Part shown: positions 38,865 through 48,537 of the stretch, piece by piece
Numbering within the stretch: the stretch's first letter is position 1
Layout: every line of letters starts with the position of its first letter
Made by a program: the position numbers and the translations under genes
Source of the DNA: Flectonema sp. DT1601
Taxonomy: Eukaryota > Euglenozoa > Diplonemea > Diplonemida > Diplonemidae
Reading direction: 5' to 3'
Assembly: GCA_964019425.1 (NCBI GenBank)
Contig: OZ025852.1
Coordinates: forward strand, 1-64,000
DNA length: 64,000 nucleotides
The notes under the pieces: model-generated
The model's database searches: none
Told to the model about the DNA's origin: nothing
The model's input: only the letters and a program-made list of their open reading frames with translations

Positions 38865-38963
38865 CAATAAAGTACAGAAGTACAGAAGTACAGAAGTACA
38901 GAAGTACAGAAGTACAGAACAGAACAGAATAAAGTACAGAAACTGTAGCTTTAGAATCGTTGG
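38865..38963 (-). repeat. SL exon plus tandem SL relics at LINE D 5' end
   Basis: From 38963 the minus strand carries a nearly complete SL (lacking only the last G), then CTGTTCTGTT, about five CTGTACTT units, and a final SL 3' end (CTGTACTTTATTG) joined to the element's ATTTCG. A complete SL therefore lies outside partial SL copies, as expected if SL was added more than once or duplicated during reverse transcription. Confidence 0.85.
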
Positions 38964-39036
38964 AATAAATAAAAGTTTTATTATTTATTTATTTATTTAT
39001 TTAATAATAATAATAATAAAAGTTTTTTTTTTCAGT

Positions 39037-39108
39037 GGCTTAGTGGTCTAGTGGCATGATTCTCGCTTTGGGTGCGAGAGGTCCAGAGTTCGATTCTCTG
39101 CTGAGCCC
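39037..39108 (+). tRNA. tRNA-Pro (anticodon TGG)
   Basis: 72 nt, no intron. The acceptor stem GGCTTAG pairs with CTGAGCC with one G-U. D arm TGGTCTAGTGGCATGA (A box), anticodon stem-loop TCTCGCTTTGGGTGCGAGA with TGG, T arm CAGAGTTCGATTCTCTG (B box), discriminator C; CCA is not encoded. It is nearly identical to the common eukaryotic tRNA-Pro. It is the only gene on the plus strand in the window and sits immediately beyond the retroelement stack. Confidence 0.96.
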
Positions 39109-39114
39109 TTTTTT
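39109..39114 (+). terminator. Pol III terminator of tRNA-Pro
   Basis: Six T residues directly after the discriminator base. Confidence 0.9.
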
Positions 39115-39928
39115 ACGCAGGGAAACAACTGAACCCTGCTAGTGAGTGTAGTACTACAGTTTCAGCTTGCTTTTTATTTATTATAGCTTGCTAGTTCTAG
39201 TTCTATTATCGATAGTCAGTAGGAAAACAAAGAAAGCCAGCAGTAAAGTTGCCAAGCCTAATCAAAAATAAAAATAGGTTTCAATTTCAATAGGAAGGAG
39301 AGGTCATCGCAGTCTGTTGATAAATCATTTGCAGTTTTGTTCGTAGTTGTCAATGATGAAATCGGTGATGAGACAGATGACGCAAGATAAAGATGATAAC
39401 GAAGCAACAGGAGCCTAAGTGTACAGGTTGCATTTTTTTGAAGCGGTGCAAAAGCGATTAAAATGGTTTAAAGTTTTACTCCTCATTTTCCCATGAAATA
39501 CTGGAACCTAGCAAGACTGGATATATTTCTATATTCTCAGTGCCAAATGAGCCGCCTTAATGGGACAGGTTTGAGATTTCAAAGAAGCTGAAAGCAAATA
39601 ATAGCCAATGGATTCGATTGTAACATTTACACAATCGAAGTTAGGGTAAGGGGTTATTCAGAAACAATTCTGATAACATATGACAAGAGTTACTCGTACA
39701 GAACATTAACTTGATGATAACTATTTTCTAACGTCGATCTCCCTTCGACATCTTATAGCATAACCGCTACTTACACAAAGACACATTGTGTCAACAGCAA
39801 CAGACAGGTGTACTCCTGCGACTAAGCACAGTATGACTTCTCTCTGAATCTCGGAATAATATCAACGAAATCCTGAAATACAAAGCCATGTTCTGTGAAT
39901 GCACAGCAGTTAATTTCTTCGATCAATT
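39115..39928. other. Intergenic DNA, no gene seen
   Basis: AT-rich, stop-dense in all frames. Only its right edge shows similarity to LINE endonuclease coding sequence. It may contain very old retroelement debris that I cannot assign. Confidence 0.4.
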
Positions 39929-40135
39929 TGCGCATGGTCATCAAAAACAACGAAGGCCGGTGTTAAATTACTTGAATGGGGAGATCATAAAGACTTGTTG
40001 ATAGCCAATAGACCTGGATCTATTACTAGACCTACTCCTGAAGGTGGCACGTCTCCTAATGTTATATTCTTTGGTGACTCAATGGTACTCGAGCAATTTC
40101 AAACGATTGATGAAGACAAAGAAACATTCACCTGA
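39929..40135 (+). mobile_element. Old LINE ORF2 fragment (endonuclease part)
   Basis: Plus-strand translation reads WSSKTTKAGVKLLEWG, DLLIANRPGSITRP, EGGTSPNVIFFGDSMVLEQF, alignable to the EEP region of LINEs B and D but clearly diverged. It has the opposite orientation to the stack. It is cut off at 40135, where LRR-gene sequence begins. Confidence 0.75.
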
Positions 40136-40440
40136 CCACAAGATTTGATAAGTCCGCAGATGTGAGGGATGGACAAGAAGATAGAAAATCATCCCCAATA
40201 TCTGAAACATTGCTGAGACTTGATAAGTCCAGAGATGTGAGGGATGAACAATTACTTGGAAAATGGTTTCCAACATCTAACACATTGCTGAGACTTGATA
40301 AGTTTATGGATGAAAGTGAATTGCAATTACTGAGGAACTTATTACCAACAGATGTGACATATTGAAGACCAGGCAGACTGATCTTTATAACCTCACGAAA
40401 TGAGGATAAGAAATCATCTGTACTTGCAACTTCCAACACG
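40136..40440 (-). pseudogene. LRR gene fragment embedded in LINE sequence
   Basis: Minus-strand translation gives ISLPGLQYVTSVGNKFLSNC and about four 25-residue LRR units (SSLTSLDLSSLSNV), closely matching the LRR genes at 44987 and 48538. It lacks start and end and is bounded on both sides by plus-strand LINE sequence. Confidence 0.8.
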
Positions 40441-40863
40441 ATGAGTCGAATGTCCCACGAAGCTAACAAAAGATCGGTGTGGGATTTCAAATCAACCAGT
40501 GGGATGCCTTCAGAGTCGAACTCGATAGAAGACTTACAAGGCCATCTCTACAGGAAATACAATCAGCTATGGAACAACATACTACAGGAAGTACACAAAC
40601 GCAGGCGAGTCCTTATCAAAGGGAAACACAGGCAGAAGTGGAAGACATCGACACCTGAATCAACGAAGTCAAAAGGCAACCACTGAAGGAACAGCTTGGG
40701 AGGGGAGACAACTTCACCTTTGCATTCCAAAAGATAAAAGAAATACAACAAGACGCAGGTAGAGAAATACAAGTTAAAGACATCCCTGATGCAGATCTAC
40801 CTGCCGCGTTTTTGAACCTATTCATAAGCGAGGCTCCTGTGGAGAAACTGATAGCAAGCATGT
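40441..40863 (+). mobile_element. Old LINE ORF2 fragment (endonuclease-RT linker)
   Basis: Plus-strand frames read KRSVWDFKSTSG, HKRRRVLIKGKHRQKWKTST, then after a frame change LGRGDNFTFAFQKIKEIQQ and DLPAAFLNLFI. This continues the same LINE region as 39929-40135, so one LINE fragment appears to be split by the LRR piece. It is diverged and frameshifted, hence older than the stack. Confidence 0.78.
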
Positions 40864-40899
40864 GAGTTCACAATTGGTGAGATATCAGAAAATTAAAAG

Positions 40900-41034
40900 T
40901 GCAGTTCAAGAAAGTCACCATCGGTACCCCACTCATCAGCTGCAACCTGCAATGCATCCTTCACGAGCGACTCCAGAAGCTGTGAAAACAACGTCAGGAA
41001 ATCCTGTGTCTGGGAACGTAACCGAAAGTTGCAT
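40900..41034 (-). pseudogene. 5' end of a decayed LRR gene copy
   Basis: Begins with the same ATG context and MQLSV start as the two intact LRR genes. It covers the first part of the N-terminal domain with a 2-nt deletion (CTCC reduced to CC near 40975), then runs into LINE sequence. Together with 40136-40440 it is the remnant of a third LRR unit. Confidence 0.78.
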
Positions 41035-41495
41035 TTTAACTCGCCTGAGAATCCTACGAAAAAATGTGATGATGCATGGCTTGGAGTAAGACGAGATTAA
41101 CAACATACTTCTTCAAACGCACTCCTTTTTATTTTTTTTTGTTGCACAATTTAGTTTCCCAACCTACAGCCACGATTTGCTTAACAAACAACCTGTTATA
41201 CGAGTTTCTCATCTCTTATTAAGTAACGTATATCATTTCTGCTTTGAGGACTATCCACAACATCAACTGTTACTTCAGGTGCTAAAGGCCATTTTTCAAT
41301 TATAATTTTTTGATCCAAAACATAGTCGGTTAATTGTTCGTATGAATTCGTACAATTCCCCTGAACACTTTATGGCTTACATCCACGTTCAGCCAGTAAG
41401 TGTCTGAATCCTTCTTCTTGTTCTCACTTTTTTAGATTGGCTGCATTCAATCTTTGCATCAAACAATGCTCCAGTTGTTTTACATGCGTGGCGTA
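41035..41495. repeat. Duplicated LRR 5' flank, left copy (part 1)
   Basis: Paralogous to about 46838-47577. Relative to that copy it lacks about 270 bp between TAACGT and TATCATTTCTG. It ends at GGCGTA, where LINE E is inserted, and resumes at 44101. Confidence 0.85.
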
Positions 41496-44094
41496 GTTAG
41501 TTAGTTAGTTATTTAATCCAACGTTACTGTATATTATGAGTGCTAGGTAACTCACAGTAACAGAGGACCCAATCCGTAGCCATATCCGAAGATTTCGCAT
41601 GGATTGTTGAAGTAGCATCGACTGAAAGATTAATAAATACCAATCTCCAGCTTTCCGCCTCGCCTAGCTTATTAAACTATCGAACTAAAATAAAATAAAA
41701 AATAAAAAAAATATAAAATAAAATAAACAAAAAAAAAATTAATAATAAATAAATAAAAATCATCAAAATTAAAACGGGATAGAACAATTACACTGATAAT
41801 ATACTAAAGCACTCGTAGAGCATTAACAATTAACGCTAGGTTGGCAGCAGCCATTTATTTGAATCGAACCACACTGGATCGATCCGAGTAAATTTAGAAG
41901 ACCTTATCTTCTCCAGGAATGAATTAAAATGTTGGTTTTTGTTTTTATCCGAATTCAAGAAACAGTATAACTCCAAGTCCCACAAATGGTCGTAGACTTT
42001 TTCGATTTCATTTGCGTTATAAACTTCTGAGATCAGTTTTCTGACTTCCTCCTTACACTTCGAATCAAGTGTGGTAACAGTGGAATGAACGGACAAATAT
42101 TTGACAAGACGTTGTCGAGGGACCGCTCGACGTAACGGGAAGCTGTCGTGTAGGCTCCTGAGGTCATTCAAGAGCGATATAAGAGCCAATTGGTTTTCAG
42201 TAGCAAAAAACTTGTGTAGATGTTGACCCACATCCTCATCTTGATAATTAAATACCATCTGTGGGAAGTGAATTTGAACAAACATCTTAGTCTCCGGACA
42301 TTTCGATAGTAAATGGTGAGTATCTGTATCTCTTTTATTACAGAAGAGACAGTTTGATAATCCCTTTCTTGGTTGCTTCACAAGCGGATGGTGTCCAGTC
42401 CTGAGGCGGGCGATTTGCATTTCTCCCTCACGGTTAAGATCCGGGTGGAAGCGTTGAGCACCTCTGCCCATTGTCGATAAAGAGTGCACATGTGATGTAC
42501 TGCGCTGCTCGTACCAGTTTCTTCGGATTTTATTATTCACTGAACATTGGGTCATCCTGTAGTCAAACTTGACCACTGTTAAGGGAATAGCAGAAGCCGC
42601 TGCTTTGTTGGCGAGAGAATCGGCCATTTCATTTCCGATGATCCCACAGTGTGAGGGGACAAATTGTAGGGTGATCGGACGCTGGAGCAGCGATATTCTC
42701 CTAAATAATTCGGCATTAGTCGCTGAATGTTGCTTCAGATGTCCACGCTCAAGACTTCGAAGTGCTGACTGACTATCCGTGATTATATTAATCCTCCCAC
42801 TTGGCAGGCAAGACGAATACTTTTCAATCAAATTCACTGCTGATAACAGAGCCTGTTGCTCGGCATTATAAATCATCAGAGATGGGTCGTAACGATGTAT
42901 TTCTTTGATGCATCTCTTTCCAAAGATTAAAACTGCTGCATTACCACAATGGTAGTTACTTTCTTTATCTTGGAAGTAGGATGCATCTGTATACAGCGAG
43001 GCCACTGACTTTGGGAGGGTCTTAATTTTTCCAAGTGCAGCTAACAAATTCTTGCAAGGGTCCATGGACTTACGGAAATCTGCCCAGGAATTGATAATAA
43101 CATCCGGGGGTGGTCCCCAAGGAGTCTGGTGATGCGGTAGGCAGAGCATTGATCTTTCATTAGGGGTCACATAAGTCTTGGCATGGGGTTCTGCGTAGAG
43201 TTTCCACGAGCTAGACTTTTCAGGGTGAACCAACGACCGAGTCGGGCAATCGTCTGGGAGCCTCAGGAAACGTTCGTAGGATAAAGCTAGGACTTTAGCC
43301 ACGTGTAGTTTGAACGGGGGAATACTAGATTCTACCGATAATGCAGTTGAGGAGGTCGATTTGGAGCATCCCGTCAGTCTTAGTTGAAGTGAACGAAGTG
43401 TATTCTCAATAAGTTTCAAAGAATTCTGCTTGATATAGGGTGCATAAGAAGCTAGTCCGTAATAGGCCCTAGAGAGGATCAGCCCATAGATTGTTTGTCG
43501 GAGAACTTCCGTTTTGATTTTAAAAGATGAAACTATCGAAATCAAGCCGATTCCCCGCTTTAGGGTATTTGATAGGTGAGCTAACTGCGATGTAAAAGAT
43601 AAATCATCGTCGATAATTATGCCTAGATACCGCGACTGCGACACACGCCTTAGAGGGATTGCAGCCTTTAGAACGAAAGAACCCTTTGGCGTCCTTTGTG
43701 AAAGTTGAGAGCGGGTCTCAAGGTAGTTACCATTAATTGCAAGTGGGTATACCGGTCCTGTTTTGAAATTGAGCAGAGCTGCGGCACCATCATCCTGATG
43801 TATCCTGATGAAGTCGGCAGAGCCACGGGGAAGGTCGATATCGTCCACCGTAGAGGGAAAATAAAGTCTTGGAAGTCTACAAATACTTCTGTCTGAGAAA
43901 CGTCCTCCGAATGCCAAAAATTCAGTCTTGTTCAGAGAGAGGGACATTGCTGAATCAGCGAGCCAGTTCTCCACTTGTCCTATGGCATTGTTCGCCTTGG
44001 ATTCCAAATCACTAACCGAAGAGCCACTAACAAACACTGTCAAGTCATCCGCGTATAACAGCTTTAAATCGGCTGTGATGGCATCCGGAAAATC
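41496..44094 (-). mobile_element. LINE E: 5'-truncated non-LTR retrotransposon
   Basis: 2.6 kb insertion flanked by the 6-bp direct repeat GGCGTA (41490-41495 and 44095-44100). The sister duplication at 47569-47577 shows the uninterrupted empty site. The 3' tail is (TAAC)n-like on the minus strand (41496-41511), unlike the poly(A) of A, B and D. The 5' truncation falls just upstream of the RT active site YADD. The family is different from A-D by its RNase H and C-terminal sequence. Confidence 0.92.
41836..44094 (-). CDS. LINE E ORF2, C-terminal two-thirds
   Basis: Open from the truncation point to the stop at 41836 (ATG-independent; LLYADDLTVFV at the start). It contains the RT palm end (YADD) and thumb, RNase H (LYTDASYFQDKESN, YNAEQQALLSAV, IITDSQSALRSLERG, VPSHCGIIGNEMADSLANKAA), a CLFC..RDTDTHHLLSKC knuckle, and a C-terminal extension of about 130 residues not seen in A-D. 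No lesion is visible within it, so insertion is fairly recent. 5' truncation makes it inactive. Confidence 0.88.
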   Translation of the reverse strand, partial: DFPDAITADLKLLYADDLTVFVSGSSVSDLESKANNAIGQVENWLADSAMSLSLNKTEFLAFGGRFSDRSICRLPRLYFPSTVDDIDLPRGSADFIRIHQDDGAAALLNFKTGPVYPLAINGNYLETRSQLSQRTPKGSFVLKAAIPLRRVSQSRYLGIIIDDDLSFTSQLAHLSNTLKRGIGLISIVSSFKIKTEVLRQTIYGLILSRAYYGLASYAPYIKQNSLKLIENTLRSLQLRLTGCSKSTSSTALSVESSIPPFKLHVAKVLALSYERFLRLPDDCPTRSLVHPEKSSSWKLYAEPHAKTYVTPNERSMLCLPHHQTPWGPPPDVIINSWADFRKSMDPCKNLLAALGKIKTLPKSVASLYTDASYFQDKESNYHCGNAAVLIFGKRCIKEIHRYDPSLMIYNAEQQALLSAVNLIEKYSSCLPSGRINIITDSQSALRSLERGHLKQHSATNAELFRRISLLQRPITLQFVPSHCGIIGNEMADSLANKAAASAIPLTVVKFDYRMTQCSVNNKIRRNWYEQRSTSHVHSLSTMGRGAQRFHPDLNREGEMQIARLRTGHHPLVKQPRKGLSNCLFCNKRDTDTHHLLSKCPETKMFVQIHFPQMVFNYQDEDVGQHLHKFFATENQLALISLLNDLRSLHDSFPLRRAVPRQRLVKYLSVHSTVTTLDSKCKEEVRKLISEVYNANEIEKVYDHLWDLELYCFLNSDKNKNQHFNSFLEKIRSSKFTRIDPVWFDSNKWLLPT

Positions 44095-44100
44095 GGCGTA

Positions 44101-44986
44101 ATGTTTTTCAAGAAGTCGGGTTCATTAATAACTTCCAGTGTCAAATGGGAAAAGTCGATACTTTCTTTTTCCCATCAATTTGTATAATGGTTGAGTAGAT
44201 TTCCCCTGAACTGAGCGATTGCTCTAATGTTGTTTTTCTCGACCTCATGCAGTTATAGAAGTTTGACCAACATAACGGATGTGTCCTTTCTTACACAATT
44301 AACCATAAATTACTTCTGTATATTCTTGCGGTTGTGCTTCTGTGGCTTTCACCTCGTTAATGACAGCCATGTGATTGATTGTTGATAATAATAATAATAA
44401 AACTGAATACATATGAACTACATCACTATCTGTTCATCATCGTATGGTGTGAAGTCCCTGGGGAGTTCCTTGTTTTAGTAATTACTTTGAGGGAGTAACA
44501 AGATAATTAATCAGGCTCAATGTAACAACCCTACGGGGAAACTTAAGTGATACGGCACTGCAGAATCACAGCAGGGAAAGAAACCAAGATACGTCAATCA
44601 AAAAAAAGGTTTTACAAAAGAGAAAATTTCCGCGCTTCGTTTTCCATCACTGCTTGCACCTGAGAAGAAATTATGACTAGAGAATAAGGCATTACCTAAA
44701 CAAGCTGAGATCAACTTAAAGAAGTATCTACACTGTAGACGGGTGCAGATTACTTCCGCGTGCACAGGGATTGGGCCAGGCCTGTTTCGATTCGACCAGA
44801 CACTGGCGGGGGAAAAGGCGAGTGGGGAATACCAAATAGGGTTGGGAATCTGATGAGAATATGACCCAGTAAAGGGAATAAGAATATTGCAATGTAATTT
44901 AACATTCAATTTTAATTAATAAACACTTATTAAGAGTGTGAGCGAACACACAACTTCTTTTCTGAAAACAACATTTATGATTTCTA
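44101..44986. repeat. Duplicated LRR flank, left copy (part 2)
   Basis: About 97% identical by eye to 47574-48480. It holds no supported gene. A 103-codon minus frame at 44598-44909 has a near-identical partner at 48076-48387, but the match is explained by the duplication. Confidence 0.85.
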
Positions 44987-46837
44987 TTATTTCAAATTCC
45001 TTATGCTCGTATGCAGTTCGTTTCTGTTAATGGATGAACAACCTTTAAGGAAATTACTTCCAACGGATTCCACATTCATGAGGTTTAAATCCAAGGAAGC
45101 AAGTGATGTACAATTACTTAGAAAATAATATCCAACAGCTGAAACATTGCTGAGACTTGATAAGTCCAGAGATGTCAGGGATGAACAATTACTTAGAAAA
45201 TCGTTTCCAACAGCTGAAATATTGCTGAGACTTGATAAGTCCAGAGATGTGAGGGATGAACAATTACTTAGAAAATCGTTTCCAACAGCTGAAATATTGC
45301 TGAGACTTGATAAGTCCAGAGATGTGAGGGATGAACAATTACTTAGAAAAGAGTTTCCAACAGCTGAAACATTGCTGAGACCAGATAAGTCCAGAGATGT
45401 GAGGGATGAACAAGAAAATAGAAAAGAGTTTCCAATAACTAGAATATTGCTGAGACTTGATAAGTCCAGAGATGTGAAGGATGGACAACTACTTAGAAAA
45501 CAGTCTCCAACAGCTGAAATACTGCTGAGACCTGATAAGTCCAGAGATGTGAGGGATGGACAATTACTTAGAAAACAGTGTCCAATAACTGAAATACTGC
45601 TGAGACCTGATAAGTCCAGAGATGTGAGGGATAAACAATTACTTAGAAAACAGTGTCCAATAACTGATACATTGCTGAGACTTGATAAGTCCAGAGATGT
45701 GAGGGATAAACAATAACTTAGAAAAGAGTTTCCAATAACTGAAATATTGCTGAGACTTGATAAGTCCAGAGATGTGAGGGATGAACAAGAAAATAGAAAA
45801 TTGTTTCCAACAACCGAAACATTGCTGAGACTTGATAAGTCCAGAGATGTGAGGGATGAACAATCACTTAGAAAATAGTTTCCAATAACTGGAATATTGC
45901 TTAGACTTGATAAGTCCAGAGATGTGAGGGATGTACAATAACTAAGAAAATAGTTTCCAACAGCTGAAATACTGCTGAGACCTGATAAGTCCAGAGATGT
46001 GAGGGATGAACAATAACTTAGAAAAGAGTTTCCAATAACTGAAATATTGCTGAGACTTGATAAGTCCAGAGATGTGAGGGATGAACAATAACTTAGAAAA
46101 CAGTCTCCAACAGCTGAAATACTGCTGAGACCTGATAAGTCCAGAGATGTGAGGGATGAACAATAACTTAGAAAAGAGTTTCCAATAACTGAAATATTGC
46201 TTAGACTTGATAAGTCCAGAGATGTGAGGGATGTACAATAACTAAGAAAATAGTCTCCAACAGCTAACACGTTTCTGAGACTTGATAAGTTTACGGATAA
46301 AAGTGAATTGCAATTACTGAGGAACTTATTACCAACAGATGTGACGTATTGAAGACCAGCCAGACTGACCCTTATAACCTTACGAGATGAGGAAAAGAAA
46401 TCATCTGAAACGGTCGTGACTGAGGGTTCAGAGTTGCTGAATGAGATGTTCGTAACATCATCCGAGAACCACTCACTGTTATTAAACTGAAGACAGCCAT
46501 CCACAGTGAATGTGGGAGTATCAAGGCACAAAAACCCGTCCTGATCTCGTTCTCCTCGTTGGAATGCCTTCGCTCTCTTTGCAGCATCTGTGAACCATTC
46601 CAATCCAAACAAGCGCACCACCGATGCATCCAACAGAGAGCCGTCTTCCACTCCGTACGACACTAGTCGACTACCTGCTCGAAGCCGCGATCCTGCGAGA
46701 GAGAGTTCAAGAAAGTCACCATCGGTACCCCACTCATCAGCTGCAACCTGCAATGCATCCTTCACGAGCGACTCTCCAGAAGCTGTGAAAACAACGTCAG
46801 GAAATCCTGTGTCTGGGAACGTAACCGAAAGTTGCAT
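44987..46837 (-). CDS. LRR protein with ubiquitin-like N-terminal domain (copy 1)
   Basis: 616 aa from MQLSVTFPDTGF (ATG 46837). A possible SL acceptor TTTTTTCGTAG lies 20 nt upstream; longer in-frame starts before it are rejected. Residues 1-78 look like a beta-grasp/ubiquitin-like domain (ELSLAGSRLRAGSRLVSYGV then EDGSLLDASVV). A linker (LEWFTDAAKRAKAFQRGERD) follows, then about 18 LRRs of exactly 25 residues with consensus SSLTSLDLSSLSN[VI]S.[VI]G..FLS.C. It has no signal peptide or membrane segment, so it is probably intracellular. DNA of the repeats is highly homogeneous. Similar LRR proteins are abundant in kinetoplastid relatives. The function is unknown; a binding scaffold is plausible. 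Confidence 0.88.
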   Translation of the reverse strand: MQLSVTFPDTGFPDVVFTASGESLVKDALQVAADEWGTDGDFLELSLAGSRLRAGSRLVSYGVEDGSLLDASVVRLFGLEWFTDAAKRAKAFQRGERDQDGFLCLDTPTFTVDGCLQFNNSEWFSDDVTNISFSNSEPSVTTVSDDFFSSSRKVIRVSLAGLQYVTSVGNKFLSNCNSLLSVNLSSLRNVLAVGDYFLSYCTSLTSLDLSSLSNISVIGNSFLSYCSSLTSLDLSGLSSISAVGDCFLSYCSSLTSLDLSSLSNISVIGNSFLSYCSSLTSLDLSGLSSISAVGNYFLSYCTSLTSLDLSSLSNIPVIGNYFLSDCSSLTSLDLSSLSNVSVVGNNFLFSCSSLTSLDLSSLSNISVIGNSFLSYCLSLTSLDLSSLSNVSVIGHCFLSNCLSLTSLDLSGLSSISVIGHCFLSNCPSLTSLDLSGLSSISAVGDCFLSSCPSFTSLDLSSLSNILVIGNSFLFSCSSLTSLDLSGLSNVSAVGNSFLSNCSSLTSLDLSSLSNISAVGNDFLSNCSSLTSLDLSSLSNISAVGNDFLSNCSSLTSLDLSSLSNVSAVGYYFLSNCTSLASLDLNLMNVESVGSNFLKGCSSINRNELHTSIRNLK

Positions 46838-48537
46838 TTTAACTCGCCTGAGAATCCTACGAAAAAATGTGATGATGAATGGCTTGGAGTATGATGAGAT
46901 TAACAAACATGTAAAACATATTTCTTCAAACGCACTCCTTTTTGTTTTTTTTTGTTGCACAATTTAGTTTCCCAACCTACAACCACGATTTGCTTAACAA
47001 ACAACCTGTTATACTAGTTTCTCATCTCTTATTAAGTAACGTTCATGTGTTATCCTTGTTGGGTAAACAAAATTAGTTCATTGGTTAATATTTTCAACAA
47101 AGGGGGCTCATGTATTCCAGTGTTTTTTTTGAACCGCGCATCCCTTCGCGAGAATAAAAAGAAAACTTACATCAGTTTTCATGGAAACAGCACAGCTCTT
47201 GCTATTCGACTCTGACATAGAAAGCACCAGATCACTTTTATAATTTCCATTCCATTCACAACAACTGCTTTTAACACAAGCGGGGATCACCATTTGCATG
47301 CTACGTATGATATCATTTCTGCTTTGAGGACTATCCACAACATCAACTGTTACTTCAGGTGCTAAAGGCCATTTTTCAATTATAATTTTTTGATCCAAAA
47401 CATAGTCGGTTAATTGTTCGTATGAATTCGTACAATTCCCCTGAACACTTTATGGCTAACATCCACGTTCAGCCAGTAAGTGTCTGAATCATTCTTTTTG
47501 TTCTCACTTTTTGAGATTGGCTGCATTCAATCTTTGCATCAAACAATGCTCCAGTTGTTTTACACGCGTGGCGTAATGTTTTTCAAGAAGTCGGGTTCAT
47601 TAATAACTTCCAGTGTCACATGGGAAAAGTCGATACTTTCTTTTTCCCATCAATTTGTATAATGGTTGAGTAGATTTCCCCTGAACTGAGCGATTGCTCT
47701 AATGTTGTTTTTCTCGACCTCATGCAGTTATAGAAGTTTGACCAACATAACGGATGTGTCCTTTCTTACACAATTAACCATAAATTACTTCTGTATATTC
47801 TTGCGGTTGTGCTTCTGTGGCTTTCACCTCGTTAATGACAGCCATGTGATTGATTGTTGATAATAATAATAATAATAAAACTGAATACATATGAACTACA
47901 TCACTATCTGTTCATCATCGTATGGTGTGAAGTCCCTGGGGAGTTCCTTGTTTTAGTAATTACTTTGAGGGAGTAATAAGATACTTAATCAGGCTCAATG
48001 TAACAACACTTCGGGGAAACTTAAGTGATACGGCACTGCAGAATCACAGCAGGGAAAGAAACTAAAATACGTCAATCAAAAAAAAGGTTTTACAAAAGAG
48101 AAAATTTCTGCGCTTCGCTTTCCATCACTGCTTGCACCTGAGAAGGAAATATGACTAGAGAATAAGGCATTACCTAAACAAGCTGAGATCAACTTAAAGA
48201 AGTATCTACACTGTAGACGGGTGCAGATTACTTCCGCGTGCACAGGGATTGGGCCAGGCCTGTTTCGATTCGACCAGACACTGGCGGGGGAAAAGGCGGG
48301 TGGGGAATACCAAATAGGGTTGGGAATCTGATGAGAATATGACCCAGTAAAGGGAATAAGAATATTGCAATGTAATTTAACATTCAATTTTAATTAACAA
48401 ACACTTATTAAGAGTGTGTGAGCGCACACACATCCTCTTTTCTGAAAACACCATCAAATAAAAGATAAATTATATACCTTGAAATAAAACAAAGGGAACA
48501 ACACACACACACTAAAAAACAACATTTATGATTTCTA
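46838..48537. repeat. Duplicated LRR flank, right copy
   Basis: Intergenic part of the ~3.5-kb tandem unit, paralogous to 41035-41495 plus 44101-44986. It includes the uninterrupted LINE E target site at about 47570-47577 and a gene fragment at 47108-47440. The 3' edge (48424-48530) has a short CA-rich insertion absent from the left copy. Confidence 0.85.
47108..47440 (-). pseudogene. Unknown exon or gene fragment between LRR copies
   Basis: Minus-strand open stretch containing NCTNSYEQLTDYVLDQKIII, EKWPLAPEVTVDVVD and SRNDIIRSMQMVIPACVKSS. It is preceded by a possible splice acceptor (GTGTTCAG) and has no ATG start. Part of it is also in the left duplicate (about 41260-41400). Composition looks protein-coding, but no family is recognised. 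It may be a displaced exon of a neighbouring gene. Confidence 0.35.

Larger units (their letters stand above)
32747..38963 (-). mobile_element. LINE D: full-length SL/UGA/2A non-LTR retrotransposon
   Basis: About 6.2 kb on the minus strand, complete from an SL exon (38963) to a 20-nt poly(A) (32747-32766). ORF1 is 38807-37158, then UGA, then 2A-ORF2 (37157-33246) and a 3' UTR of about 480 bp. Both ORFs are intact. The truncated copy at 16287-17672 is a close sibling. It is the 5'-most (rightmost) element of the stack; its SL end lies 73 bp upstream of a tRNA-Pro gene, separated by AT-rich (TAAA)n/(TAA)n DNA. Confidence 0.94.

Noticed and set aside
45147-45716. Plus-strand ORF of LRLDKSRDVRDEQ repeats
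   Set aside because: Antisense reading of the 75-bp LRR units; the minus-strand frame has the start codon, N-terminal domain and LRR consensus.
44598-48387. Two matching 103-codon minus-strand ORFs (44598-44909 and 48076-48387)
   Set aside because: Their similarity comes from the segmental duplication, and non-coding DNA around them is equally conserved.
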